From contig JBBPSI010000112.1 of NCBI GenBank assembly GCA_038093515.1, positions 1-64,000 on the forward strand: DNA of 64,000 nt, read 5' to 3'. The DNA comes from Butyriboletus loyo (taxonomy: Eukaryota > Basidiomycota > Agaricomycetes > Boletales > Boletaceae). The notes beneath the pieces are model-generated. The model was not told the DNA's origin and searched no databases. It saw only the letters and a list, made by a program, of their open reading frames with translations. Position 1 is the stretch's first letter; each line of letters starts with the position of its first letter. A program made the position numbers and the translations under genes. Of the stretch, positions 11,166 to 24,342 are shown one piece after another.

Positions 11166-14100
11166 TCAGTCCGTCTCTTCCGTGTGGTACCCAGCGCGCC
11201 GCATCCCACCCAGACGATGTCTCGCAGCACCCAGCTCCTTTTCAAGCTTCAAGATCTCGACCTGCTGCTCCATCTCACGCCGCTTGAACTCCAAAACGGC
11301 CATGTTCTTGTAGTCTACCTCTTCTTCCTGTACTTGTTTCGCGGAGACCGCCTTGACTTGCCTGACAAGTGCTCTACAAGCTTCAGTGACAGCCTTGGCG
11401 GCAAGCTCAAGTCGCTCTTGTGTCTTGGACATGAGGTTCGCCTTGACACGAGACGCAGCGACGAGCTGGGCTGTCGCCGCGGCGACCTCGTTGGAAGCAA
11501 CGATGAGTTGCTCAAGCGAGTGTGTACCCGAGAGCACACCATCAGCACTTTCGATGAGCAAATTCGTAGCAAACGCGACCGATTTCGCAGCAGAGATGAG
11601 ACCCTCCGTCCACCTGTTGTTACGCTTGTAGAATTGCTGCACGGAGCTCGACCCTTTGCCCTGTGCGACAATCTCTTGCTGAGACTCCGTTGCGGCCCGG
11701 ATGAGGCGGGCAATGGCGCTCGTGATTGCCATTGCTGCTGAAAGAATTGAATCGTGGACTTGGAGATCCACAGCGCTAAACCGCAACGAGTCGCGTGGGC
11801 GAGACATGAGTTCTTGCAACCTCCGGGTGGCTGCCTCAATAGCCTGGGCTGCACTGAGCATCTCTTGTTCAACGATGTCCCCAATATCCCCGTTTGCCTT
11901 CGCGAGAGCTCCGCCTTTCAAGCCCTTTGGAACCAATTTGTCAACGATCTCTGACAAGTGGGTGAGAGCCATTCTGGCTTCACTGTTGTTGCGCATGGCA
12001 ACTTCCTTTCGCTGGGCGGGCTGGATTAAGTCAAGCTTGTACGACTGCAGGTTGAGGAAGAATCGCAGTCCAACATCGCCAGCTGTCTTGGCGACGGCAA
12101 TGATCTTGTCAGAAGCGTCGTCGTCATTGGCAAGTCGGGTGACCCCCTTGCAGTTGATCAGAACGTCTGATAGAACCTGAGCGAACTCGTTGGCGCCCTT
12201 GATCACATCAACGTGGTCGCCGCCCACGTCGCCTCCAAGATGAAGATTGAAGACGGTGGCAAAGTCTGTGGCGTTGTTGATGGCCTTTTCAATCATCGAC
12301 AAGGTGTACTCTGGTGTCGAATTGACGTTGCCTGCTTGAGAAAGAGACTCGAGCTCGTAAATTGCATCGTCAACCTTTTGCACGCATGCTTGCAAAATCG
12401 AGTCTGCATAGTGGTAAGATAAACATTATGTGTCGGCCGATGAAGCGTGGACGCACCAATAATTTGGTTCAGCTTCTTACGGTTGTCCAATATAAGGGTG
12501 TCGATCTGAGCATTGGTCGCCTCCTCAGAAATACCTTGGTTCTGGGCAAGATGTCAAAGCGCATAAGGCGCGATGCACAGAATTACGTTACCTGTTGTGC
12601 CTCCGACAGCTGCTGAATAGTACTGTCCATGCCCTCTTGAAGAATCATGATTTCTTGATCCTTCTCCTCACGCAAGCGTTCCAAATCGCCACTGGTATTG
12701 TTGAGTTTGACTAACAAATCGTCGATTTGAAGTTGTTTCGCCTGCCAACTCATCAGTATTTCATGGGATCATAGGAGAGGGTATTACCCTTAACGAGTCT
12801 TCAAGTTCATTCAGTTGACGGTTATACTTGCTGAGAACATTGGAAACTTCGGAACTCTTTGATCGTGCGGTGTCTTCTGCTCGTTCGTTGGCGAAATTGA
12901 GCTCGCGACGCAAGCGCTCAAGCTCATCCTTGTGCGATGACTTTTGTCGATCAACGTCAAAGCGAGCCCGGTCACGCTCCCGAATCATGTCTGCAAGTTC
13001 CAAATTTTTTGACTTCAAGTCCCGCTCCATGCGCTCCATACGATCGACTGCTTCTTGAGCAGAGTTTGCTTTGAGTTGCATCTGCTTGAATTTTGCAAGC
13101 ATGTCCAGGTGTTCCGTTCTAAGCTGGCTGTAAAGCTTGGCCAGAGCCTCGTATTTATTCCGCCACAATGTCACCTGATCTTGCAACTGCTTGATCAACT
13201 CGTCTTTCGAGATCATCTGCGCGCTAATGTTTGTGGTGCTCGCAGCCAGCTCCCCTTCCAGCGCTTTGACACGCTACATCCAAGACTTCAGCTCGTCGCT
13301 AAGTCAATAAGAGACAGAAAGCCTACGTGGTCATACTGTTCAAGCAAGAGTTGATCCCTCTCATACTGGCCTCTCATGGCGAGCAATTCCCTTTGATACT
13401 CACTCGCCTGCTGAACCGCTTGGTTGTTGTATTGCATCATCTGCTGTTGCAAGAGTTGTTCTTGTGCCAGGCGTTCCCGCTCGGCTTGTTCGTGCTGGCG
13501 CTGTTCAAATTCATGCTGCTGTTGTGCTTCGCGTTCCAATCTCTGTCGCTCTTCAGTTTCTCGTTGAGCACGCAAAGCAGCCTGTTGGTCTTCGTACTCC
13601 TTGAGCATCCGCGCTTGCTGGCTGATATCTGTGGCATCTGGAGATGGTACTGGAGGAGGGGCCGGCGTTGTGGTGGACTTTGGTCGTGCTGGGAGATCCG
13701 GAGCATTACCAGAATCATTGAGGTTGGGTGGTTCCTAATATCCTCTGAGAATTGATGGTGGGAAGATTAAGACGGAAGAGTTCTGACCTGACCAAGCTTT
13801 GGCACATTAATGAGGCCAGTCAGATACTTGAGATTAGAGCACTCGTAGTAGAATTTGCGTAAATTATAGTGCTGTGCGTTGAAACGTTCGCGCAAAGGCT
13901 CTAGTGCCTCGGGGTCATTCGTTCCTGTTGAAGGGGATCAACGGCTGCCTTGAAAAGCGATGGAAAGCTTACGTCGGTACAGGGCCCGCAGCATACTCGT
14001 TATAAACCTATAGATACCCCAACTCTCCTTGACAAGTGGTACCAAGGAAGAAATTCGACATTCGTTATTGGCTGAATGCCTGAAATGCGCAAAAACCATT

Positions 14101-14995
14101 CTTTGGAAGGACTCGATTTGATCTTGCAAGCCCATAAGATCAGCAATAGTCTCGTATCTATGGTTCTTTGAGCCATTGAGGAATGCATCAAGTCATATTT
14201 CTTACCCTTCGTTGGGATCGTCGATGCCCTTGAGGGAGATATACTCCTCATACTCAAAGAGGCCATTAAATTCCGGGCGGAGACGGTGAAAGCGAAGCTT
14301 GGCCAGAATAAATTGGACATATGTGCGAATTAGAGACCCGTATCCTAGTATTAGTTTAGATGATTCCGGTGCGGAACGCGGAACGGAACCAACCTCGCTG
14401 GCCATCAGTGGCAACGGTACGAGCGCAAGTTTCAAGCCACCCCGTCTGTCCATGAGCCTCCTTAATAGTCTATATTTCCAGTAAATGAGGGGCGATGAAC
14501 GTCGGCATATTTCATATTTCAGGTCGGACACGCACGTTAGGGTGACCCTCCTGTAGGACTTTGTGAACGGTGATGAGCGCCTTGAATGTTTGAACTTCAT
14601 CGGATAGTATGGGCTGAACACGTAGGCCACTCCAAAATGATATTGAGCTATGGTAATCCCAGGTGTACACGATACATTCTGTGACGAAGTCAGACTGGAA
14701 GATGGGAGTCAAACGTGTTGCGAACGCACTTCGGACGTGTTTCTGCTTTGGCGCGGTCTCGTCCGGGCTGGTAGCCTTCTTGATGTTGATTACTAGTTCT
14801 TGCTCGGCCTTGTCTTTATCAACTGGGCGGGTGGGATAATGTACGTCGTCACCACCATCAATGTCGAACCCAGGACGTTTTCGGTAAGCCCTGCAGCAGC
14901 AATGTCAGCCGATCTGTAACGCATATGCCTCTGGGGTGCTACTTGCATGTCGTCCAGATGGCTTGCTGTCAAATATTGGGAATGGACGTCAAGGA
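11166..14995 (-). CDS. SLA2: Endocytic actin adaptor Sla2 (HIP1R family)
   Basis: Multi-exon gene. The N-terminal ANTH domain, which binds PI(4,5)P2, is spread over exons from about 14,890 to 13,940: INIKKATSPDETAPKQKHVR, then CIVYTWDYHSSISFW and FKALITVHKVLQEGHP. A proline-rich linker and a Gln/Glu-rich coiled coil follow (about 13,730-12,760; ELIKQLQDQVTLWRNKYEAL is recognisable). The final exon (12,395-11,166) holds the THATCH/I-LWEQ actin-binding module, ending ELGAARHRLGGMRRAGYHTEETD-like. Sla2 couples clathrin-coated membrane to actin during endocytosis. The exact start is unresolved: an intron falls close to the beginning and the first coding exon lies somewhere around 14,950-15,060. 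It is divergent from SHY1, with little space between them. Confidence 0.9.
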
Positions 14996-15110
14996 ATGAT
15001 TTGGGGACTGAGAAGGCGCAGCATTACTGCCATGTAACCATTTACCACTCAGACTTCAAGCACCCGTGAGAACAAAAACTGAACTCATACCACGTCGGCC
15101 GTCTCTGCGA

Positions 15111-16140
15111 ATGCTCTCATTGACTCGTAGCAGACTCTCTAAGGGTGTACTGCCAACGATCAGGTCGACCCAGTGCTACCAAAGGCTACTCCACACGAGC
15201 AAGTCTTCAGAATCTGCGACATCCAATTATGCTACAAAGAAGTTGTCTTGGTCAAGCCCGACGATCTTGCTCTTGGGTTTCATTCCAATTTTCACGTTCG
15301 CTTTGGGGACGTGGCAACTACAACGCCTCCAGTGGAAAATCAACCTGATTGACGAACTAGAAGAAAAGCTACAACGCGATCCCATCCTGCTTCCAAAACG
15401 AATAAAGTGCGAACGCGTCTTCTCTAGAGCAGCGGGACTCTAAATCGCTGCCGTTTAAAGCGTTTCCGTGATACCAGAATTTTCCTTTCGCCGAGTCCTG
15501 CTCCGAGGTCGTTGGGATCATGCACATACAATGCTACTGGGTCCCCGTGTTCGTGACGGTGTACATGGTTACCACGTTATCACTCCTCTGGTGAGGATTG
15601 ACGGTTCCACTGTTTTGGTCGACCGTGGTTTCATCGGCAAAGATTTCGCGGGCCACAATATGCGGGACGAGGAAGGCGAAGTCCAGGTCCTAGGCATGCT
15701 CCGAACGTCGCACAAACGAAATTCATTTACTCCAGACAATGAGCCCTCAGAGGATAAGTGGTACTGGGCAGATATTGAGTCTATGGCCGAGTCGGCAGGA
15801 GGAGAAGCCGCTGGTGTCCAGCCTGTTTTCATCGAACAAATATTTGGTGAGTAACTTTACAACGTTGGGAAGACCATCTTGAATCCACTGTTTGTAGATG
15901 GTCATGCAGGCGATGCAGCTGCTTACCTCAGTAAAGGTATACCAGTTGGACGCTCAGCTACGGTTGATGTGCGTAACGCTCATCTGTCGTACGTGATTAC
16001 TTGGTATACAAATGTGCTACTCCCATTTGCGCATCTGATTTTGCGCCAATAGGTATTCATTGTCGGCATTCACCGCTGCGATGCTTGGGCGTGTCATTCT
16101 AAAGCGGAGAGCGCAGCCAGGAAGACCTATGCCCCGGTAA
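15111..16140 (+). CDS. SHY1: Cytochrome c oxidase assembly protein Shy1/SURF1
   Basis: Start at 15111 gives a basic, Ser/Arg-rich mitochondrial presequence (MLSLTRSRLSKGVLP). Family features in order: first membrane span with the SURF1 signature (ILLLGFIPIFTFALGTWQLQ, followed by RLQWK), FRRVLLRGRWDH, LLGPRVRDGVHGYHVITPL, VLVDRGFIGKDF, KWYWADIESMA and the second membrane span near the end (SLSAFTAAMLGRVILKRR). Four exons; the 15,403-15,460 intron joins KRI to SVIPEFSF. An in-frame ATG 45 bases upstream is possible but less likely. The protein sits in the mitochondrial inner membrane and helps insert heme a / build Cox1 intermediates. Length of about 280-290 residues is normal. Confidence 0.93.
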
Positions 16141-17479
16141 TAAACTGCATCGTGATCCGCGTTGTCTTTGGTGATAACTCTACAATTTGGGGTCACTGTA
16201 GTTTTGCATTTGTCTATCCTCCCACTACCCTTCTATTTCGTAGGTTTATCGTTTATCGTCACTGAGCGAATCGGCGAATTCCTGTGGACCACAGCTCTGA
16301 CGTAAATGAGTGACCCGTATGTTCTTACGAATGGTAAGTGGCAGGTTACTCCTATGCATTGTTCTGCGTTCTGCGACTTGGTTTGACAACGATCGCTCTT
16401 TTAAACTCCTTTCGAGACCATGGAGACACGCCACCCATAGCAAACTTATAAAAGGGGCGCTGGTGGTGCATTACTCAATACCGCCATGCATACTCGTAAC
16501 TCTTACTTTCCGGGCTCGCGTCACGCCCACTATTCTGAGCTCAGTGCTACCCCACTTGATACACCAGTGGCCCTTGCACACCAAAGGGGTGATCGGGTTA
16601 ACAATCGACACAGAGCTAAGCGAAGGCCACGACATCATTTCAAATCTCAGGGTTATACGATGGATGTTGCGGCATTGAAAGGCGGACCCCCGTAGCGACG
16701 GTGGCAAGGGCAGGCGTCGGTACGCACTCTTTGTAGCTGTGGCAAATGGACAGGTGGTGCTGACATTGGACGATTTAGACAGAGCTTATTGGGAAGACGT
16801 CGGGCGAGTACTGTACCATCAACCTGAGCGTGCCATGCCTTGACAGGGACGAGAATGTCGCACATCGTTCGACCGGCATCAGCAGCGGACTCAGGCGTCC
16901 GTTTCCACTCTGCCACGTACTCCGGTTACGTGGACCCCTTCAACGGTGCTAACAAATCTTACCTACCGACGAGGCCGACAGCTCAGACCGTCCTCTCGCA
17001 AGTCCGACCGGACCTAAACGTTTTTCCAGACGAATGTGAGTTGTCGCGTTGGAAAATAGGACGGGCTAGTGCTCATCCGGCCGTTTATTAGATCACCAGC
17101 TGCCGCAAGCGGAGAGACATCGGTCGCGGGTGCTTTTGCCTTCTCCGATCCCGCTAGTTCCAAGGAGAAACCATTAAAGGCCATGTTTCTCGAGCGTCTG
17201 AACTCTTTTCGTTGTCTCAGGAGCTTGCCGGTGCCTTCGACAGTACCTAAATACAGGGCAATTGTCGCTATCCCGAGTGAGAATGGTGCACATTCCCGCT
17301 GCAGATCTATTGCACGACAAGCGTAGAGAACTTGATATCCCTACCAAAGTGTAAAAGACTTGTAATTACAATTTATTAAACAGCACTTGGGCCGTGAGAA
17401 AGCCGTCAATAATTGATTGTTGTAGCAGTACTTGCATCACGACTCGTCCTGTCTTGTCTTTCTCCTCAACCCAAGTCGA
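16141..17479. other. Gene-free stretch
   Basis: 1.3 kb between the SHY1 stop codon and the start of the next gene, both on the plus strand. Open frames of 60-120 codons exist on both strands but lack domains and overlap antisense to one another. Nothing resembling a tRNA, transposase or terminal repeat was found. The part next to 17,480 presumably includes the promoter and 5' UTR of the downstream gene. Confidence 0.4.
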
Positions 17480-20400
17480 ATGGCAGACTTGTCGGCTGTA
17501 TCTGAGCCCAACCCGACGTCTCACCAAGCATCCCCTCAAACCCTGCCTATTCGTATACATTTTCCAGACCGTTTCCTCACTACTCGTACACATGGCGATT
17601 CCTCGAGGTCGTCCTCTATTAGCTTTACTTCGCCTGCACAACCCATGCTGCAGTCAAGGTCAGACAGTAGGCCTATCGTTGATCTGACCGAAGGCAGGCG
17701 GCGTGTCCGCTCGCTGGGACTCGATCCCATGGTGTCTGGTAGCACAATGTCCAAGAACACTTCTCCACGACATTATGGATCTCACAGGAAGAAGAACCCT
17801 ACCCAAAGCCAGGGCTCCACCCTCTCGCCACTGAAAGGCGATTCATTCATGTCTGACTTTGAACCAAGCGCCTTCTCGGATGAATACGATCTTTGTGAGT
17901 TCTCCGTCACATCCTTTCTACAGCCTCTAAACTCGTGGGCGGCATTACGACAGCTCACGAGGGCAAGTAAACACAGTCTGGTACAAACGTTCCCTGAACG
18001 GCTTTTACCCATCTAGATCCAAAGATATTGCAAGACGTCCAGCGTGTCCTACACCTCCAGTCACGGAGACGTGATCGCATGTCGCAACAACTACGACCTA
18101 CGTCTGATGAAGTGCCATCCTCGACAGATACACCCATGAGCATGAGCACACCATACGCATCTACGTCAACAGCTCCGCCTGCCCCGCATTCATCTCCTCA
18201 ATATTTGCAAGTGGGCAACTTACCGTCCGAGGTAGATTTCAGCCCATCGACTCGATCCGTACCCCCCCATCCCGTCCCACTCTCCTCCAACGGTGGAGCA
18301 ACCTTGGACTGGACAGGTTCCCAGTCCGAAGACGAGAAATCGGATAGGCGCTGGTCCATTTCGAGAGGCAAGAGGATGGCCAAAGAAAGAATGTTACCAT
18401 CTAGCAAGGCGATTGTCGAGAAACAAGAAGCATTGTTCACAGGTCTGTCCCATGAATGTTTAAGATCGACGTGCTCTAATGTTTCTTGGTTCTAGACAGG
18501 ATTTCGAGAATCAGAGCCGAGGCATCGGCGCCGACGGTTCGCAAGGCAGCCATTGTCGGCGAACAACTAGGGCGACGATACAATATCCTATATGCCTCTG
18601 TAGTGAGTGGGAATCCTGTGAGCCTCGCGCAAGTGGCTCGCTGGTATGCTGGTTTGGGAACGGAGACACAGGCATGGCTCGATAGTGCTGAGCCTCTGAC
18701 ATGGCTGAAACACCTACTTGACCGACGTGGAAGACAACGATCACAATGGCACGTGTCCGCACTCATCGTAGAAGAGTACATCAAGTTTAAGAAAGGTATT
18801 ACTTCGTCTACGTCTTTACCACAGTTACCAGCTGTGTCGTCTTCACTTGAAACTCCCACATCCCGGTATCGCCTCAAATCCGCAGCCAGACAATTTTCTA
18901 CACCTCCATCGGATTCTTCATTGGGCACCTCCCTCAGCCGAGTTCGTTCCTCGGATGGTCGTATATCTTTTAGTCCCCTAGTTGCAACCTCCCATGACCC
19001 TCTGGGTAATCCACAAACCCGCGGCGAAGGGAAAGCTCGAGGATGGCGACATTCTATTCCCGCTTTCTTAGATTCGGGTAGCGCTAATGGTACTCCCTCG
19101 CCATATCACCATCGTAATTCTTCTGGCGGATTGTCGCCGACAAGTAGTCGTCTCAACTTTCCTGAGATTATTCACCGTTTTCGTAGGCACCCTGCGGAAA
19201 GTGAGGAAGGTTCCACATCCCCGTTTGGTTCGCAGTCCGAAGACCAGAATGATTCTGCGCCAAGTAGACAACCCCAAGAGACCGCGCGGAAGAATCCAGC
19301 CCATTTAGGCGAGTTACAATCGCCGCAGGAATCAGCCGCAGAGATCGATACGAACGATATACCTGACGTCCATGTCATTGCTCCTCTCCCAGCTGATTCT
19401 ACCGTTTCCCCGGTCTTCTCAAGTCATCCTGATCAGGAAATTGTCGTACTTCCGGAATTGAACCATCCAGACACCACCCTTTCTCAACCTACATCCCCCT
19501 ACCCCAACCGTTCGTACCGTAGCACTTCCTTGCCTGTCATGCCAAGTGTTCATCCAATGTTGCCGGAATCCAAGGGAGAGCTAGACGAGGAAGATCAACT
19601 TGAAAGGGAATATGAGCTAAAATTGAGGTGTGCACTTCTTATGGATTTTATGACAACTATTGTCTCACACTACTTGAGGACACTGGAGGAACTGAGGAAC
19701 CACAATCACAGGCTCCGTCATCGAATGCAACGAGTTGCAGCCGATGTCCGGGAGTATGAGGTCGTTTGTCCTAGCGTAATGCCCGCACTAGGCATTGCGT
19801 ATCGTAGTCTCCCGATGGAGTTACTTGATGCCTTCAACTATGATCCCTCAGCTGTGACCAGTGGAACTCGTAAACGCCGTGGATGGAGAGTAGTCGAAGA
19901 CATACATGCACGGGTGCTTCGACAACGCGAGATTGTCACAAGTTTCCTCTCTGGGGTGAAGATTGGTGCCGATGCGGCTTCTATACCGGAAAACGTCTTG
20001 GACAAGCCGATTTCCACCCTCAGGGAGAAGCTGCAAGCACTTGAAAACGCGCGAGAACCCCTACAAGAGCAAGCTGACGAAGTGTCACAGATGCTGACGG
20101 AAGTCAGGGCATCCCATTTGGTCGTCAAAGAAGAGTATAACGACGCACTATCTTATACGTCCGTGGTTTATCCAGAGGTCCGTCTATTATTCTCTCGCAT
20201 TCACCACGTTTATCTTGTGAAATTTCAGTTTTCGCATATTGTTGCATTAGAAGAAAGCTACAGAGATCAGTATCAACAAGTCTGGGAACTTGGTATGGAT
20301 GCTTTGACTTTCATTCTTGATACGATCGCCCCATTTTGGAGAAGCTACGGCAAAATCATAGGGGAAGATATGCAGGATTTCATAGTCATTCCCTGGTATC

Positions 20401-20723
20401 GAAATGAGTTCACTGGAGAATCCAAACGTTACGCGGTGCAATCGGTCCCCCGTCGCTCTCTTCGTCATTGGGTTGCGCTTTTCTGCTTCGGTGCCCTGAC
20501 GTTCTTCGTCACGTTCTTGCAAGCACGGGCCGCGATCACATCGGCATGGTATTATCGACTTCTATGTATCGACAACCAAGCATTCCGCTGGGCAATTATG
20601 CCTTTCTTCTGGGTGGTGATACTCATTCAGTGGCTTGCTCTTATGTTTGAGGTGTGCGTTGTCCTACTGGACATTGCTGTCGTCGCGTGGTGGTTCGGAT
20701 GGTTTATTGGGATATGTACATGA
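17480..20723 (+). CDS. Large unknown fungal protein with coiled coil and C-terminal membrane anchor
   Basis: Three exons (17480-17894, 18017-18442, 18496-20723) encode about 1,020 residues. The first 280 residues are Ser/Pro-rich and probably disordered. A helical block follows (DRISRIRAEASAPTVRKAAI, then RRYNILYASVVSGNPVSLAQ and WYAGLGTETQAWLDSAEPLT). A second disordered region of about 300 residues precedes a compact helical/coiled-coil part (LRTLEELRNHNHRLRHRMQR). The C terminus has two strongly hydrophobic segments (HWVALFCFGALTFFVTFLQA, and AFRWAIMPFFWVVILIQWLA, which continues hydrophobic to the end). This suggests a tail-anchored or hairpin membrane protein facing the cytosol. I do not recognise the family and give no function. 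All introns have good GT-AG borders, and no damage is seen. Confidence 0.82.
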
Positions 20724-20840
20724 AATATTGATCAGGCCACCGTACAATCACTTGGTCGCATCTACGTGCACTATTTTTATGTATATTTTAAGTTACAGAT
20801 TGTTTACTTCGCTGAATTCTCCCTTTCGGGATACCTATAG

Positions 20841-22335
20841 TCAGGTTGAGATGTCAGGGATTGGGGCGTTCATAGATTCCGGCAAAGGCTGCACATTATC
20901 GTGCGTGGACAAAACGGTCACCTCGTTGACTTGGGTGATTTCTCCAATTCGCCCTCCATCTACGCATGGTCGACAATATCCTGAACATGTAATCAGATTG
21001 ACAGCCAAGTATGACAGGGTCCTCTGCTTACTCCCTCCCATAATCAATGGTACGTTTGCTTGACCACATGCAAAACAGGCAATCTTCGGGGGAGGAACCT
21101 GACTTTTGGCCTGCGTTTGCCGCTTGCGCTTTGCTGTTGGGGAACCTGGAGGGTCTTGTGCAGATTTACGTGGCGCGGACCTCCGTTTTGGTCTTCCGCT
21201 CTCCGTTGAAGGCTTGATTAGTTTCATAGCATATGATGGCAGGGCAGCCTGCGACAATTATATCAATACCCTTCGGAATATCATATTTGCATGCGTACGT
21301 TCTGGATTTGGGTGAGTTGCGAACCTTCGGGGAGTCGGTGCGCCAAGAACTTCTGCTGAGCCGATGCCTGCGACAGCGAGAGAGTAAGGAAAACGAGTGC
21401 ATCAGATATGAAAGAGTATTCGCTACAATTTCCATAAGAATTTTGCGATTTTCTTCTATTTTCTCCTTGGATCCTACCCAGCGCGAAAAAGAGTCCCAGA
21501 TGTATGAGCTTGCCATCTTGAACTGGAATTCAACGACCCGCTGGGGAGGTAACTCCGCTGGAGCACTAGTTTCAGATCCAGAGACGTCTTGTGGTGGCGT
21601 CATGCTAGGGAACGGAACGATGGTGGAGACCTTGAGGTCACCGAACGAAGTAGGATCTCCGGGCGCAGAGACAAACACACACACGGCAGGTCCACGAGGA
21701 AATACCCAGCGATCTGAGGGGGCTTCTCGGAACTCTATCACAATATCAAAGTCCTTGATAGCTGCTTGGTATTGGTATTGCTGTGGCGTTGCAGGTGCTG
21801 TTGGTAAGGGGGTACTCGACGAGTCGGTTCCCGGTGCACTCAGTTGTGAGGTAGTAGCAGGGGTACCCGTTCCTGGAGAACTTGCTAGTGATTGGATGAG
21901 CAGACCAAGAGTCTTCAGCTGATCCGGGCTTGCTCGCCCGGAAGCAGCTAGTTGTAACAGATTTGCAAGGGTTGGATTTGACGTCGCTGCGGTATTAACC
22001 TGAGAAATCAAGCCAGGGGTTACGGGTAAGGTAGAGGATAAAGATGACAATAGTGCACTAGATTCCCCGGCAGCTGCAGATGGTGAGGATGGTAGGGTCT
22101 GTGGTTGAGCTGCTTGCGACGATTGATTTCCTGGCGCTGGTTGATACACGAATGTTGTCTGTTGAGAAACCGCCACAGGAAACGGGCGATAGTGGACTTC
22201 GAATACTGTTGTATCCATAAACAAGTGAGGGCCGATTTGTAGTGTGCATCTGCCGCGGTTATAGATCGTGTGTGGGGGTGGCACGACGTCAGGTTGCTTC
22301 CCTCCCCTTCCGCGACTTGAGAACTTGGGAAACAT
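20841..22335 (-). CDS. Unknown protein with conserved N-terminal block and C-terminal short C2C2 finger
   Basis: Begins MFPKFSSRGRGGKQPDVVPP at 22335. The N-terminal block contains GRCTLQIGPHLFMDTTVFEV and, further on, a DFDIVIEFREAPSDRWVFPR segment that looks like beta-strands. Between them lies a Ser/Thr/Gln-rich low-complexity linker. Near the C terminus a basic nuclear-type stretch (GRPKRRSAPRKSAQ) precedes a cysteine cluster. Using the strong donor gtaagc near 21,043, the exons join as CFACGQANVPLIMGGRYCRPC, a C-x2-C-x12-C-x2-C site that could bind one zinc. The gene ends at 20841. It resembles GATA-like or other chromatin factors in layout, but the spacing is shorter than a GATA finger and I cannot name the family. 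The region around 21,300-21,170 is less certainly spliced. Confidence 0.72.
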
Positions 22336-22677
22336 TGCACGAAGCCATTTATCCCTCGCTACGATGATGATAGTGAGCGATGGTCATGCTCTAGCGACCA
22401 ATTAATCTAACATTGTTTCAGTGATTGCAAAACTACAAAGCTGGGCAAGATCAGGCGGGGAGAGACATGAATCGATAAATGACTTCTTGCCTTTCCGCAG
22501 GTGATTTGAGATCTGAGTGCTCGCTGTCGCTGCCATCGACCTCCCAGTCCGGAACGTCGCCAACAGGCAGTTTCAGGGTTTGACTGCGAATCATGAGGTG
22601 TTTGTTTGGCCCTGTTGTGCAACACCCTCTGGAAGTCGACACCGCAGAATCTCCTGAACATCCATCCCTTGCAAAAC
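22336..22677. promoter_or_regulatory. Divergent promoter region between the C2C2-finger gene and BDP1
   Basis: 342 bases between two divergent start codons. No TATA box is obvious. Open frames here are antisense or out of frame with BDP1 and lack protein features. Confidence 0.35.
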
Positions 22678-24275
22678 ATGAGCACGCGCGTTCGTGAGTC
22701 TTTCTGGCTTGTAGTTCTGTACCATCCTTCAATTGTACAACATAACACATAGAGAAAGGCGGCACTGTCTTCCGTCCAGTTACTAAGGCACGGGGACCCC
22801 GCGCCGCCGAGAGCAATTCAAGACACCCTTCGGTACTGCAGGACAACCGTGCCTCGCATCCTCCGCCCGAGGTACATAAGACCCCGCATTCAATTCCTCC
22901 CAAGGATGCTCCCTCAGTCTTTATCTCCCCGCCATCTGCGGCGTTTTCGCTGGAGGGGAATATTGACCATGCAGTCATTGCAAATACTACAAACCAGGGT
23001 GTTCCAATTATTATATCTTCTTCCCGAGCCACTCCACTGGCACAAGGAGCTGAGTCGCAACAGCCGTCTACTGCCGAGGAAACTGCCGCGTCTGCGAACC
23101 CTTCCCATGCTATGGTTCCGATCGTTGAACAAACCCCTCACCATCAGAGTAAAAGGAGGTCGCGGTCCGAGTCGTTAGCTACCACTACTCCAAAAAAGCT
23201 CAGAAAGGCGCGGCGACCCGCAACTCCAGTGTTTGATGCAGATGCAGACCCTGGCGAGGATCTGGACCCGACGTCCGTCACAATGGCTGCCTTATGCGAT
23301 GATACAGGCCAGGGCCGCATAAGCAGCAAAGCAGCCCAAATTCTCGACAATCATCTTGTCTGGAAGAAGTCAAATAAAGAGAAAAGGGCGAGGATGCGGA
23401 TATTGATGGAGGCAAAAAAGTACGGGAGAAATGAGGACGGCGATACCGCACGAGTGAGGCGCCCAGAGGCCGAATCAGAACAGACCCCAGCTGCCGATGC
23501 AACATCTGGGCCGCCATCTATACAGCCAGTCTCTGGAAATCTTCCCGCAGTTAAGGATGTCTCCGGGCAAGGCTTTGACTATTCACAAAGCGTTTCCACC
23601 AGTCGATACAATGTTCAAGTCCGAATCGGTCCCAACGGAGAGACTATCGTCAACGAAGAGTCTTTGTTTGTGGATCGTCATGCTGAAGAAGATACCACGG
23701 AGTACACCCATGTCGAGGAGTCCGATGTTACAAAGTTTGTCAATTCCGCTACATACTCAAAGCGCTTCCGCGGATCGCGCTGGAGTGCAGAGGAAACCGA
23801 GTTATTCTACGATGTAAGCTGGTTCTATGTGGCTACCTATGCTGAAATTGACCGTTTTCTAGGCTCTGTCACAGTTCGGCGAGAATTATGAACTTATTTC
23901 ATACGTACTGCCTGGTCGGGATCGTAAAGCGTGTAAAAACAAGTTCAAATCCGAAGACAAGAAAAATTTTCAAAGGATAAATTACTGTTTGAACAATCGC
24001 AAGCCCTATGGTTCGTATCCCCTTTCGGAGGTCACTTGTATTTCTACTTACGCCAAGATTTAGACATGCAAACCCTATCCCGTATGACTGGGAAGGACTT
24101 TAGTGGCCCTACTCCCGAGATACGAGCCCCCGCAACGTTGTCGTTGGCAGAGCCACAAAAGAACTCGAAAATCAACCAACCCCTGGCTCCAGGACAGACT
24201 GTGGGTTCATCGTCGACTGCTGCTGAGCATGTTGAAGAGGTGGTCGGGGACATTTCTAGTTTTGATCCGGAGTAA
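22678..24275 (+). CDS. BDP1: TFIIIB subunit Bdp1 (B'')
   Basis: The first exon is only 16 bases (22678-22693: ATG plus four codons and one base) and joins at 22753 to give MSTRVQKGGTVFRPVTKARG, a typical basidiomycete Bdp1 N terminus. A long charged region follows. The conserved core then appears: RFRGSRWSAEETELFYDALS, followed by FGENYELISYVLPGRDRKAC, KNKFKSEDKKNF and NRKPYDMQTL. This is the extended SANT/Myb domain of Bdp1, interrupted by two introns (after 23,813 and near 24,011). Bdp1 works with TBP and Brf1 to place RNA polymerase III on tRNA, 5S and U6 genes. The tail is acidic. About 490 residues, normal for the family. Confidence 0.93.
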
Positions 24276-24342
24276 ACGATATCGATTTTTATTAGAAAGA
24301 TACTTTTATTCTGATATAGCTGTCGTTGATGCTCACGTTTAA

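Noticed and set aside
11315..11884. 189-codon minus-strand frame inside SLA2
   Set aside because: Shadow of the actin-binding exon in a wrong frame.
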